NCBI RefSeq assembly: GCF_000337595.1
Contig: NZ_AOIL01000019.1
Coordinates: 17,988 to 81,987, forward strand
Source of the DNA: Natrialba taiwanensis DSM 12281
GTDB taxonomy: Archaea > Halobacteriota > Halobacteria > Halobacteriales > Natrialbaceae
Length of the DNA: 64,000 bases
Direction of reading: 5' to 3'
Below, one piece after another: positions 24,475 to 33,883 of this stretch (position 1 is the first letter of the stretch; every line of letters starts with the position of its first letter). The notes below the pieces were generated by a model, which was given only the letters and a program-made list of their open reading frames with translations, did no database searches and was not told where the DNA came from. The translations under genes were made by a program, and so were the position numbers.

Positions 24475-26647
24475 CTACTGGTACGGTCCTTCCACTTCTA
24501 ACTCGTCGTACTTCTCTAAAACCCGCTCAAAGTACTCGTCTGTCATGAATCTCGGATCCTGCAGCCGGTAGAAGTCATCGAGAACGAACTTAGTCTGTTC
24601 TCGATTCAGCCCATACGCGTGGAATGCGGCCGCATCAAGCTCAGACTGCGTTTCTTGCCGGGCGTCGTGTTCAACGACAGTGTCAATGCCACCGAGGCGG
24701 TCACGCATCTCTTCGAATGACTCTCCGTAGCAGTTCAGGCGAGCCGCCCGCTCAGAGATGAACTGGAACCAATCATCACCATCAGTCAATCTCGGAACCT
24801 GTGATTCCGCGAATTTGTACTTCGAAATATGTGTCTCCACCTTCTTGCTCATAATGAAGTCGAACGGTATGCTGTTCAACAAGCCGACCATCACAAACAT
24901 CTCACGGTCACTATACGCACGTTTGTACGCCGAGTGCAGCGGGAAGTCTGAGAGGTCTTCTTCAGCTGGGTCAATTTTGAATGGGCGAATTGTCTGTAAT
25001 GTGTCTTCGCACACTACACTTTTCGGTAGGACCGACGCGATAAGTGTCCTCTCGTTCGTTTTGTTCGTAATATCACGATATCCAATTCGATACTCTGAGC
25101 AATCCAATCGAATGTCCAATTCGCACAGCTCTTCGTCTCGGTGGTCCGTGAGTAGGTCATTCACGAACCCGATCTGAGACTTGCTGGTTGATTCCCCGCC
25201 GAACTCCGTATAAATCGCTTTCTTCAGGTCACCACTATTGTAGCGTTTTGTCCGTATACGGGACTTTGCGCTTGTCTCCGAGTCAGTCTCCTCACCGACA
25301 CTCCAGTATTTCGGGCCATTCAGATCAAGGAGCAGGTTGTCGTGGTGGAACTGGTAGATGTTACTCCCACCGTAGACGGGGTAGTCGGCGTTCTCCGGCG
25401 TTTCTAAGAAGCGGTCGGAATCCCGTGCGGAGTGCAGTTCTTCACGAAGTGGTATGGCAGTCCACGCATCCGCTACATCTGTTTTCAGCGAGGGGTGTGA
25501 GAAGATCGTGTTTAGAACCTCCACTTGTGTTTGACTTGTGACCGCCGGGAAGATTCGAGCCTCTGGTGAGAATTCTAATAGTACTTGTTTCGGCACGCTG
25601 ACAGCCTTCTGATCAAGATTCCGGAGCACTCCAGTATCCCGCTGGTCGAAAATTCCTTTCAGATCTTCAGTCTGACCACTGTTCTTGAACGTGAGCACAC
25701 CGAACTTATACTGGTCGTGCAGGTCATCAAAAATACCTTTATTCTCGAAGTGAACGAGGCTGTTGACCGTCGTGTTGTCCAGTAACTCAACTCTGAGATC
25801 TTTCCCGATTGAGCCGCTGAACAGGATTCCTGGAAGGATTTGCGATACGTATGACTCCTCAGATGTTAGTTCCAGAACCCGCTCCAAGAATAACGCTGAC
25901 AGTTCATTCTCACTGGCAACTCCTCTTCCATCCACGGTTGGGTTCTGAAGTCGATAGTTCGAGCTGTTGTTATAGTACGTAGCTTGCGTCTTCATCTCCT
26001 CTTTGTGCTGTTCCCAACCAGCTGCGATTGATTCATCTTCAAGCAGTTCCTCTTGAATCCGGTTTTTCTCACTTTGATCACGGGTTCGGAACACTTCGTC
26101 AAACTTTGGGAAGTAGTCATCCCGGCTGTGTTTCACCGTATCCCACGGCGGGTTACCGATGACGATATTGAACCCACCATCAGCGTATACGGACGCGAAC
26201 TCTAACACCCAGTGGAACGGGTGGAACTTTTCTAAATCCTCCTTCGTAACGTATTCAGCACCCGATTCATGAAATTCATTGACAACTTTCTCGTCAAGTT
26301 TATCGGTGTGATCGGCGATCCGTGATTCCGCAACTCGGCGTGCATTCGTTGCAGTGGATGCACTCTTCGCTTCACGGTGGCGCTCCACAGCCGTGATAAT
26401 GTCTTCATACATCTCTTTCACACTCTCACCAACTCCACCGCCATAGTTGGTGAGTGAAGCATCGCCTTGTTCGGTAACAACCTCCTCGACTTCCGTGAAT
26501 CCGATTAGAGAGTTCCCCTGACGAATGTTGAAGTCGATGTTCGGTAACGGCTCAACCTCGTTTGGTTCATCTTCAATATCCGCAACCATCGAGAGCCACA
26601 GCCGAAGTTTACAGATTTCGACGGCTCCTTCCTCAATGTCTACCCCG
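24475..26647 (-). pseudogene. Silent inverted C-terminal cassette of the methylase
   Basis: The minus strand from 26647 to 24475 encodes a divergent homologue of residues 487-1212 of the methylase at 26811: GVDIEEGAVEICK at the start, motif IV GNPPWD, and an ending MTDEYFERVLEKYDELEVEG like the MTEEYFDIVLDKYDLLEQTG of the other copy. It has no start of its own: upstream of 26647 the frame reaches a stop within about 70 bases with no ATG or GTG. The first ATG (26589) is the internal M of the conserved LSMVAD segment. The frame is otherwise open for 724 codons, so it is kept under selection. It is best read as an alternative target-recognition half, expressed only after recombination. Confidence 0.75.
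26567..26647 (-). repeat. 81-bp inverted repeat, left arm
   Basis: Reverse-complement match to 28271-28351 with 80 of 81 bases identical (the difference pairs with T28317). On the left it is the very beginning of the silent cassette. It codes GVDIEEGAVEICKLRLWLSM and a few more residues, in the same frame in both copies. Beyond this arm the two cassettes diverge to ordinary homologue level. Confidence 0.9.
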
Positions 26648-26810
26648 CAGTAGTCGTGATTTTCATCACAAAAATATAACGAATCTACTAACAGAGCTGA
26701 CTCATTCCACTACAGTACGGATATCTATTCTAAAGAGTAATAATCAATTCAGAATGTATACGTGGATAGAGTGACCACCACTTATGACAAAAGGGGAACT
26801 TCCATAGAGT

Positions 26811-29800
26811 ATGACTCTCCGGCAGATCACCGCGAATGATATCGCGGGGTGGGACTCCCTCGAAGATATCGCTAATTCGTTCGAGAAACGCGGGTTAAAG
26901 CCGCGTCCAAACCTTGGAGAAGACAACCAACTCGTTCTTCAACTCTCAGACGACGAATTCGTCGTACTCGTCAACGCAGGTCCCGGAGAAGCAGCGACTG
27001 ACTTCAAGCCGGATAATCGTTCCCGGCATACGAACCTTGTCGCTACGAACGACTTTGAGGAGTTTACCTTCCTCACTCGCATGCGGACGTGGGAAGGCCA
27101 ACAGCACGGTCGGATCAAGCACCAGAAAATCTCCTTCACTAAGAACCAGTTCACGCGTGACAGCGGAGAAAAGAACACCGTCCTAAAGAAGCTTAACTCA
27201 ATCGAGTACGGCTCCTCAACGGCTATCTACGACACACTGTACGATACACAACAGGTGGTCAAAGAATTTTACGAGGAGTTTGAAGATCTTCGTACTGATC
27301 TCGTTCAAAAGGTCTCTGGTATCCCTGATGACCGTGGTGATGCGAAGCAACGCTACGTGCAGGTCGTCCTGGATCGGATGATCTTCCTGTATTTCATTCA
27401 GGAAAAGCGTCTTCTGGACCGAAATCCCAACTACCTCCACGAACAGCCCGGGAACGTCGTAGATGACGGCGAAGATCGGTACGAGAATTTCTACCGGCCA
27501 CTGTTCTTTGACTACCTTGCAGAAGACAAGCAGAATCCCGATTTCGGGAGTCTTCCATACTTGAATGGTGGTTTGTTTGCCAAGAATCCTGTTGAGGAAG
27601 ACTTCCCGGATGCAAACCTAGGAGAGTCTGCCGAAGAAACAAACGAACTGTTCGACGACATTTTGGACTTCTTGTCTGGGTGGAACTGGAACGTGGACGA
27701 ACGGCTTGATATCGTTGATCCGAAGAACCTCTCGCCCGCTATTCTTGGGCATATCTTCGAGCAGACGGTCAACCAGAAAGAGATGGGTGCGTACTACACG
27801 CCTGAGGAGATCACCGGCTTCATGTCTCGCCGGACAATCCATCCGTATCTGCTTGACCAGCTCAACGACTCAGTTGATACCGAATACAGCGAGATTGACG
27901 ACGTGTTCGGATTCCCTAGCGTAGAAGCTGGTGGTAGTGGTGAAGCGGCGTTAGCGGATGGCGGGACAATGACACGACAGGTCCCCACTAATAACGTGGA
28001 GACCAAACACGTCGAAACACTCTATCACGACATCCTAAAAGAGGTGCACGTTCTTGATCCGGCGGTCGGTAGTGGTGCGTTCCTGCTTGCTGCACAGGAC
28101 GTGTTGGTGGATATCTATATGCAGTGCATCGAGTACTTCCAGCAACTCGAAAGCGAAGGTAAAGGATGGGAGTTAGATTCTCGAACACGCGATGAACTAG
28201 AAGAGGTGAATAAAGGACAGGGTGGGGCATCGCTATACGCGAAGCGGACAGTAATTCTGAATAATCTCTACGGGGTAGACATTGAGGAAGGAGCCGTCGA
28301 AATCTGTAAACTTCGGTTGTGGCTCTCGATGGTTGCGGATATTGAAGATGAGCCGAACGAGGTAGAGCCTCTCCCCAATATTGACTTCAATATACGTCAA
28401 GGAAACTCTCTTATCGGCTTCACTGATTTGATCGAAATTGCTCGTGAGGATGAAGGTGATGGTTCCCTGAGGAACTGGGGTGGTGGTGCTGGTACTGGGG
28501 TGAAAGAACTCTATGATGACGTGATTGATGCAATCGAACGGCATCAAGGTGCGAGAAGCGCGTCCGAAGCGACTAATGCCCGTAAACTCGCTGAAAGTCG
28601 TATTTCGTCACATAGTGAGATACTTGACGAGAAAGTTTTGGAACAATTCTATTCGGCTGGTCGTGAGGATATGACTCCCGATGATGTGGAGGCTATCCAT
28701 CCATTCCACTGGGTGTTGGAGTTCGCATCCGTCTATGATGATGGTGGATTCGACGTGGTCATCGGAAATCCGCCATGGGATGTCCTCCGTACAAACCGGG
28801 ATGATTACTTCTCAAAATACGATGAACAGTTTCGTTTCAGAATGCCAGAAGAGAAGGACGAAGTAGAGGACCGCCTCCTTGAGGATGACGAGGTCGCTGA
28901 AGGGTGGGAAGAGTATCAAGAGGAAATGCAGACCCGGGCAGATTATTTCAACGACGCTGGGGTATACACGATGCAGTCTCCGACAATTGACGGGAAGAAA
29001 AACACCGCTGAAAATGAACTTTCAGCTCTATTTTTGGAGCGCGTGTTCAATTTGGCGAGTGACTCTAGTTGGGTATCGCTTATCCTTCCGAACGTAATTT
29101 TCTCCGGAAGTTCTGGGAAGGATCTACGATTACACCTCCTAAACAACACCACAGTCAGCTCAATTGCGCATTTCGAGAACCACGGTATCTTCGAGCAAAT
29201 CCACGCCCAATATCGGTTTGGGATACTCACGTTCAAGAACTCCGGGACTACTGACCGCCTTAAGGGTACGTTCGACGAGCGAAACCTCGACATCTTGACT
29301 GATATTGGGTCCAATACGGTGGAGATCCCACGCGCTGTCCTAACACGGTATTCACCCAAGGCAGCGATGTTCCCACAGATATCTGCATCGGGAGACGAGG
29401 CTGACGCCTCTCTGCGAGTGAGTGCTCTTGAAAAGATCCTCTCGCATCCTCCGATTGAAGAGCCAGTGGATGATACTTGGAGGGCGATCACACACCGGGA
29501 ACTCGATCGAACATATGATTCAGACCGTTTTGTGGAGAATCCTGATGCCGGATCGTACCCAGTATATGGGGGAAAGAATATCTACCAATACGCATACAAC
29601 AGCGAGTTCTACGATGTTGCTCCTCCAGAATTCTGGAGTGTGGAGCCTGAGATTGACTCTGATTTGAGTGCTAAGCAACGGATTCGTGAAAAAGAGGTGC
29701 GAAACCTCAAGACTGCACTGTATGAAGCGCTTGGCGGGACTGGTTCACAAAAAAGCTTTGTGAACAATCTACTCAAGGAAAAACGCGGAAAGCCACTATC

Positions 29801-30449
29801 GGACGATGACGTACTGCTTGACTGCACTGAATACCGGATCGTGTTTCGGGACATCGCCGCAGCAACGAATGAACGGACCTTCATCGCAGCAGTCATCCCC
29901 CCTGGAGTAGTATGTCACAATACTGTTCGGTCGATCCGACCGTACATGCTAGACATCACGAGATCCAACCTAGATGAGTATCCGCTCCGGAGTATCTACA
30001 AGCGGATGTTTTCTGACCGAGAGCTGTTCGTGACACTGGGGCTGTTGAATTCATTAGTATTTGATAATCTTATGCGAACGAAAACAGACACGCACATTCT
30101 TGACTATAAATTCCGCGAGTCACAGCTCCCTCGACTTACTGATGGAGACAACTGGTTCCATTATATTTCTAATAGGGCTGCTCGTCTGAGCTGCTATGGG
30201 GTGGACTTCGCAGAAATGCGCGAGCGATTGGGCGGTATTGAACCAGCTACTGACGACTACGAACGTCGAAAACTCCAAGCCGAGATTGATGCTGCCGCTC
30301 TTCACGCATATGGTCTAAATAATCGTGATGCCGAGTTTATTCTCAATGACTTCCACCGTGTCTCTGATCCCCGAGTTATGACTGAAGAATACTTTGATAT
30401 AGTCCTCGACAAATACGACCTACTTGAACAAACCGGGCCGCAGTCATAG
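26811..30449 (+). CDS. Eco57I-type N6-adenine DNA methylase, phase-variable candidate
   Basis: 1,212 residues. SAM-binding motif I is DPAVGSGAFLLAAQ (near 415) and catalytic motif IV is GNPPWD (near 650), the NPPY/W signature of N6-adenine methylases. The long C-terminal half (650-1212) is the probable target-recognition part. The size and order resemble type IIG enzymes and BREX PglX, but no PglZ, BrxC or BrxL gene is present. Residues 487-514 are encoded by the right arm of the 81-bp inverted repeat; before the arm there is no second copy, after it a divergent inverted copy exists. The promoter region and residues 1-486 therefore lie on the segment that would flip. A tyrosine recombinase gene is convergent 44 bases downstream. 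Confidence 0.85.
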   Translation: MTLRQITANDIAGWDSLEDIANSFEKRGLKPRPNLGEDNQLVLQLSDDEFVVLVNAGPGEAATDFKPDNRSRHTNLVATNDFEEFTFLTRMRTWEGQQHGRIKHQKISFTKNQFTRDSGEKNTVLKKLNSIEYGSSTAIYDTLYDTQQVVKEFYEEFEDLRTDLVQKVSGIPDDRGDAKQRYVQVVLDRMIFLYFIQEKRLLDRNPNYLHEQPGNVVDDGEDRYENFYRPLFFDYLAEDKQNPDFGSLPYLNGGLFAKNPVEEDFPDANLGESAEETNELFDDILDFLSGWNWNVDERLDIVDPKNLSPAILGHIFEQTVNQKEMGAYYTPEEITGFMSRRTIHPYLLDQLNDSVDTEYSEIDDVFGFPSVEAGGSGEAALADGGTMTRQVPTNNVETKHVETLYHDILKEVHVLDPAVGSGAFLLAAQDVLVDIYMQCIEYFQQLESEGKGWELDSRTRDELEEVNKGQGGASLYAKRTVILNNLYGVDIEEGAVEICKLRLWLSMVADIEDEPNEVEPLPNIDFNIRQGNSLIGFTDLIEIAREDEGDGSLRNWGGGAGTGVKELYDDVIDAIERHQGARSASEATNARKLAESRISSHSEILDEKVLEQFYSAGREDMTPDDVEAIHPFHWVLEFASVYDDGGFDVVIGNPPWDVLRTNRDDYFSKYDEQFRFRMPEEKDEVEDRLLEDDEVAEGWEEYQEEMQTRADYFNDAGVYTMQSPTIDGKKNTAENELSALFLERVFNLASDSSWVSLILPNVIFSGSSGKDLRLHLLNNTTVSSIAHFENHGIFEQIHAQYRFGILTFKNSGTTDRLKGTFDERNLDILTDIGSNTVEIPRAVLTRYSPKAAMFPQISASGDEADASLRVSALEKILSHPPIEEPVDDTWRAITHRELDRTYDSDRFVENPDAGSYPVYGGKNIYQYAYNSEFYDVAPPEFWSVEPEIDSDLSAKQRIREKEVRNLKTALYEALGGTGSQKSFVNNLLKEKRGKPLSDDDVLLDCTEYRIVFRDIAAATNERTFIAAVIPPGVVCHNTVRSIRPYMLDITRSNLDEYPLRSIYKRMFSDRELFVTLGLLNSLVFDNLMRTKTDTHILDYKFRESQLPRLTDGDNWFHYISNRAARLSCYGVDFAEMRERLGGIEPATDDYERRKLQAEIDAAALHAYGLNNRDAEFILNDFHRVSDPRVMTEEYFDIVLDKYDLLEQTGPQS
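28271..28351 (+). repeat. 81-bp inverted repeat, right arm
   Basis: Matches 26567-26647 in inverted orientation, 80 of 81 bases. The match begins abruptly at C28271 and fades after 28351 (three mismatches in the next 19 bases, then normal divergence). It lies inside the methylase gene between motif I and motif IV, so exchange here swaps whole C-terminal halves in frame. Confidence 0.9.
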
Positions 30450-30493
30450 CACTACAAACTGGATTTTCGTAATGCTCTTTCATTAATTTCGTA

Positions 30494-31162
30494 TCAGTGG
30501 ATGTTATCCAATGCTCGCCGAGTCATTGCGCCATCGACGTTGAGATATTGCCGAGCTGTAGCAATATCTTCCCAACCAAACATTGCTCGAAGTGCCGCTA
30601 AGTCTAATCCTCTGCTGGCGTGGTAGGAGGCAGCCGTCGCTCGGAGACCGTGTAATGAAGTTGTGTTTCTAGAAAGACGCGGAGCGAGATCAAGGGCGGT
30701 ATTCAATCTTCGTTGTAATGTTGAGAAGGAGTACGGCCAGCCACCGTGTTCCGTAATCAGAAGGTCGATCGCAACTCGAACCCGATACGAAAAATGAAAC
30801 GGCACTGTTCGAGCAGCCGCTTCTGTTTTTGGAAGCCAATACAGATCGGCAAAATCTTCGAATCTACTATCTGGATCATGTCGTAGGCGTTGTTCGATTG
30901 CCTGCCGACAATAACCACAGAGGCCACCATCCCTCCCTTTGGTGCAAGCGTGGTGCTCGGGAATGCGGATCATTTGTCGTTCGTGATCGATCCACGACGA
31001 ACTCAGATGTGTCATCTCACCGGGTCTTAGTCCGAGACGTCCACCGATTAGAATCGCAGCCCGCGATTCGAGTCGTTGAACGGGCTCGTCGATACGTCCT
31101 GCTCCTTCTAACAGTAATTCAAACTCGCGTTCACTAAGTGACTTCTCCCGTGTTGGTGCCAT
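30494..31162 (-). CDS. Tyrosine recombinase, catalytic domain only
   Basis: 222 residues with the full active-site set of the integrase family: R in GLRPGEM (near 47), HGLRAT (HxxR, near 167), GW in MFGWED and Y in ARQYL (near 208). The N-terminal core-binding domain is missing or very short. An insertion with CTKGRDGGLCGYC (near 75-85) may bind zinc. It lies next to, and convergent with, the methylase whose two halves carry inverted repeats, so it is the natural candidate for driving the inversion. Recombinases beside invertible pglX genes are known in bacterial BREX loci. Confidence 0.85.
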   Translation of the reverse strand: MAPTREKSLSEREFELLLEGAGRIDEPVQRLESRAAILIGGRLGLRPGEMTHLSSSWIDHERQMIRIPEHHACTKGRDGGLCGYCRQAIEQRLRHDPDSRFEDFADLYWLPKTEAAARTVPFHFSYRVRVAIDLLITEHGGWPYSFSTLQRRLNTALDLAPRLSRNTTSLHGLRATAASYHASRGLDLAALRAMFGWEDIATARQYLNVDGAMTRRALDNIH

Positions 31163-31297
31163 CTAGATAGGAAACGACTTTGAAATTGTTTAGAAGGCGA
31201 GCAAACGGGATCTTGATACGGAGAATCTGTATATACTTCACCTGTTCACGAACTCATCTGACAAAGATTTAACCGACATCGCTGACCTTCTACGTGC

Positions 31298-33883
31298 GTG
31301 CCATTTCCCCGCGCCAAATCGCCACTCCAACTCTACGACGAAGTCAAATCGTACGACCGGGTGATCACCCCGGACGGACCGCTTGCAAGTGCTCTCAACC
31401 GCCACCTCGATCGTTCGCATCTCGGTCCGTTCGCGATCCCACCACGCCGACTTGCAGTCGGTCGACGCCAAGAGTCTGAGGACCGTCTCGCCTTCCTCGG
31501 CATGCTTGATCACGAGGACTTCTCCTGGAAGCGCTGTGCATACGCGGTCGGGAACATCCTCCAATGTTGGGAACACCGAGGGTCACACGACGCTATTTTT
31601 GAGTACGACGGCTACGTCGACGACGCCACCGTACGAGCTGTGGAGCGAATCGCGGAACTCGAGACCGCCTCGATGAAGCTCACAAACGAGACCATCGATC
31701 CGAATCTCGACGTGGTCGTCATCGAACCGGCGATGCTCACCCAACTCGAACGAGCGTATCTGCCTGCCGAGTACGACACGGTCGACCTCTTCGCTGATAC
31801 CGAGTTCGAGCTCCCGCCGTTCCGTATACACGATTCGCCGACGGCGATCGTCGAGACCATCGTCGATTCCGTCGATGACGAGAACGCTGATAACGTCGGG
31901 ATTGTTCTCGACCAGGAAAGCGAGTACTCACCGCTTATCGAGTCCGCGCTCGAAGCGGCCGATATCCCGTTTTTCGGCGGGCCGGGATTCACAGATCGCA
32001 GCGAACATCGGTTGTTCCTCCACCTCCTCCGGACTGCCCACCGGGGGACTGATACCCGAATAAGCGAGATCCGGTCGCTGTTGACGGTCTTCGATTGTGA
32101 CGTCGACGACGCTGACACAGACAAGCGACTGCACGAGCTTGACGATGGAGATCTCCAGTGGCTGATCGACTTCTGCCACGATGTCCAAGAGTCCACGTTC
32201 TCGGACGCCCTTATTGTGTTTGAACGCCACGCCGACAACACGTTGGACGCCTTCCGCGAGGAACTGGAGACACTCACCATCGCGGACGAATCTATCACGG
32301 AAGCGCGCCTCGACGATTTGTCGTTCTATCTCCAGACCTACGAGGTGCCGGTCGATCGAGAGAACGAGGGCGTCTTGCTCGCCGACGCGAAATCAGCTTC
32401 GTACGTGGGTCGTGAGGTTGTCTTCTACCTAGGGCTCGACGACCGCTGGACTCACTCGGCACCACGTCGTCCGTGGGTCGACCAGGACGCCCAGTTTACA
32501 CGGAATCTTAAGAGCTTCCAGCTGCTGTTACAGAGCGGCAGCCAGCAACACTATCTCGTCCAAGATGCGACCGGCGGATCACCCGTCACGCCATGCCTGT
32601 ACTTCGAAGAGCTCCTCGAACCGGAGTACGACCGTTTCTCCGATCTACCTTCGACAAGTCATCAGATCGAAACTGCAGCACGAGCTGGTGACGGATTCGA
32701 GAACGAACCTGTCGGCGTGACGTCCGACCCGGTCGAGACGATCAGCAAGTCGAGTCTCAACACCTACGTGAACTCACCGCGGGACTACTACTTCAGCCGG
32801 ATCGTCGACGGTCCGGAGAAGGCGTATCTCACCGAGGGTAACCTGCTCCACGACTTCGCGGAGTTCTACGTCAACCATCCGGACGCAGTTGGCGAGGAGA
32901 CACCCTCGGAGGTCGTCGAACTCATGCTTGAGGACGTCCGTCCGCTGGTTCCCTCCGTCGACGAACGGACCCGGCGCACTGAATATCGTGCGAGCCTCGA
33001 GACGATCGTCTCATATCTTGACGCGAACCAGCCGACTGAGAGCGCGTTTCTGACGCCGTCTAGTGGGGGTGACAATGCCGTCGCCGCTCACTTCGGTCGG
33101 GATGTCGACTCCCCCGTGACTGAACGCCGGTTTACTGACGAAGAACTGGGCATCAACGGAATGATCGACCTCGTTCAGTCGGATCGAGACCTGCTCGACT
33201 ACAAGAGTGGCAGCGAGAGCAGCGCCACCTCGATCGTTAAACACGCCGCGATCGACGAGCCGACAGACGAGCCTGACTTTCAGGCTGCACTCTATCTCAC
33301 CTATTGGCGATCGCAACGTCGGGGTGAGCAACTCTCGTTCACGTTCTTCTACGTCACCGAGCTCGTCGACAACGTGATCGCCGGCGACGCCAACGTCGAC
33401 GACGCGCTGACGACTGTAATGTACTACCCGGAGTCGCTCACAGCACACGTGCAACGTGAGGAGTTCTTCGAGTATCTCCGTGAGGAGGGGGCACAGAAGT
33501 GCCAGAAGATTCTCTCGAAGATCGACTATCAGACGTACGCCGCGCTCTTCGATGCTGCGGAGCTCGTCGAGACGACCGACAGCGACGAACTCATCGACTC
33601 GGAGTTCGGACGGATGATGATCGACCGGCTCGAGGCCGAGATTGGGCCTTACAAGTACGTGACAACGGGGAGCGAGCAGGTGATGCGAGCGATCGTCGAC
33701 CGGCAGAAGAGTGCGTTCTTCGAACCCGATCTCGATGCGTTCGAATCTTTTGTCGACGAACAACTGACGGAACTCAACCGACGCCGCACTGGTAACGAGG
33801 CGTTCCAGATCGAGGGCCTCGCCGGCGAGCCGAACTACCGACGGGTCGACAACCGGGATCTCCTCCTGGAGGGTGTACAATGA
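31298..33883 (+). CDS. AddB-like PD-(D/E)XK nuclease
   Basis: 861 residues from GTG 31298. The first 550 residues resemble the inactive helicase part of AddB/RexB (LADAKSASYVGREVVFYLGLDDRWTHSAP, near 375). The C-terminal nuclease domain has LLHDFAEFY (near 525), GINGMIDLVQ...LLDYKSGS (near 615-635) and a Q...LY helix (near 665), the RecB-family nuclease residues. The stop overlaps the start of the AddA-like gene by 4 bases, so the two subunits are co-translated. Together they would resect DNA ends, in repair or against foreign DNA. Confidence 0.75.
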   Translation: MPFPRAKSPLQLYDEVKSYDRVITPDGPLASALNRHLDRSHLGPFAIPPRRLAVGRRQESEDRLAFLGMLDHEDFSWKRCAYAVGNILQCWEHRGSHDAIFEYDGYVDDATVRAVERIAELETASMKLTNETIDPNLDVVVIEPAMLTQLERAYLPAEYDTVDLFADTEFELPPFRIHDSPTAIVETIVDSVDDENADNVGIVLDQESEYSPLIESALEAADIPFFGGPGFTDRSEHRLFLHLLRTAHRGTDTRISEIRSLLTVFDCDVDDADTDKRLHELDDGDLQWLIDFCHDVQESTFSDALIVFERHADNTLDAFREELETLTIADESITEARLDDLSFYLQTYEVPVDRENEGVLLADAKSASYVGREVVFYLGLDDRWTHSAPRRPWVDQDAQFTRNLKSFQLLLQSGSQQHYLVQDATGGSPVTPCLYFEELLEPEYDRFSDLPSTSHQIETAARAGDGFENEPVGVTSDPVETISKSSLNTYVNSPRDYYFSRIVDGPEKAYLTEGNLLHDFAEFYVNHPDAVGEETPSEVVELMLEDVRPLVPSVDERTRRTEYRASLETIVSYLDANQPTESAFLTPSSGGDNAVAAHFGRDVDSPVTERRFTDEELGINGMIDLVQSDRDLLDYKSGSESSATSIVKHAAIDEPTDEPDFQAALYLTYWRSQRRGEQLSFTFFYVTELVDNVIAGDANVDDALTTVMYYPESLTAHVQREEFFEYLREEGAQKCQKILSKIDYQTYAALFDAAELVETTDSDELIDSEFGRMMIDRLEAEIGPYKYVTTGSEQVMRAIVDRQKSAFFEPDLDAFESFVDEQLTELNRRRTGNEAFQIEGLAGEPNYRRVDNRDLLLEGVQ

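Noticed and set aside
24475..26589. A normal 704-residue methylase gene starting at ATG 26589
   Set aside because: That ATG is the internal methionine of a conserved segment (LSMVAD) present in the full-length gene, and homology continues upstream of it to 26647, where the inverted repeat ends without any start codon.
20620..30449. Assignment as DISARM or BREX
   Set aside because: The drmA/drmB or pglZ/brxC/brxL genes that define those systems are absent, so only a loose likeness to their methylase and helicase is claimed.
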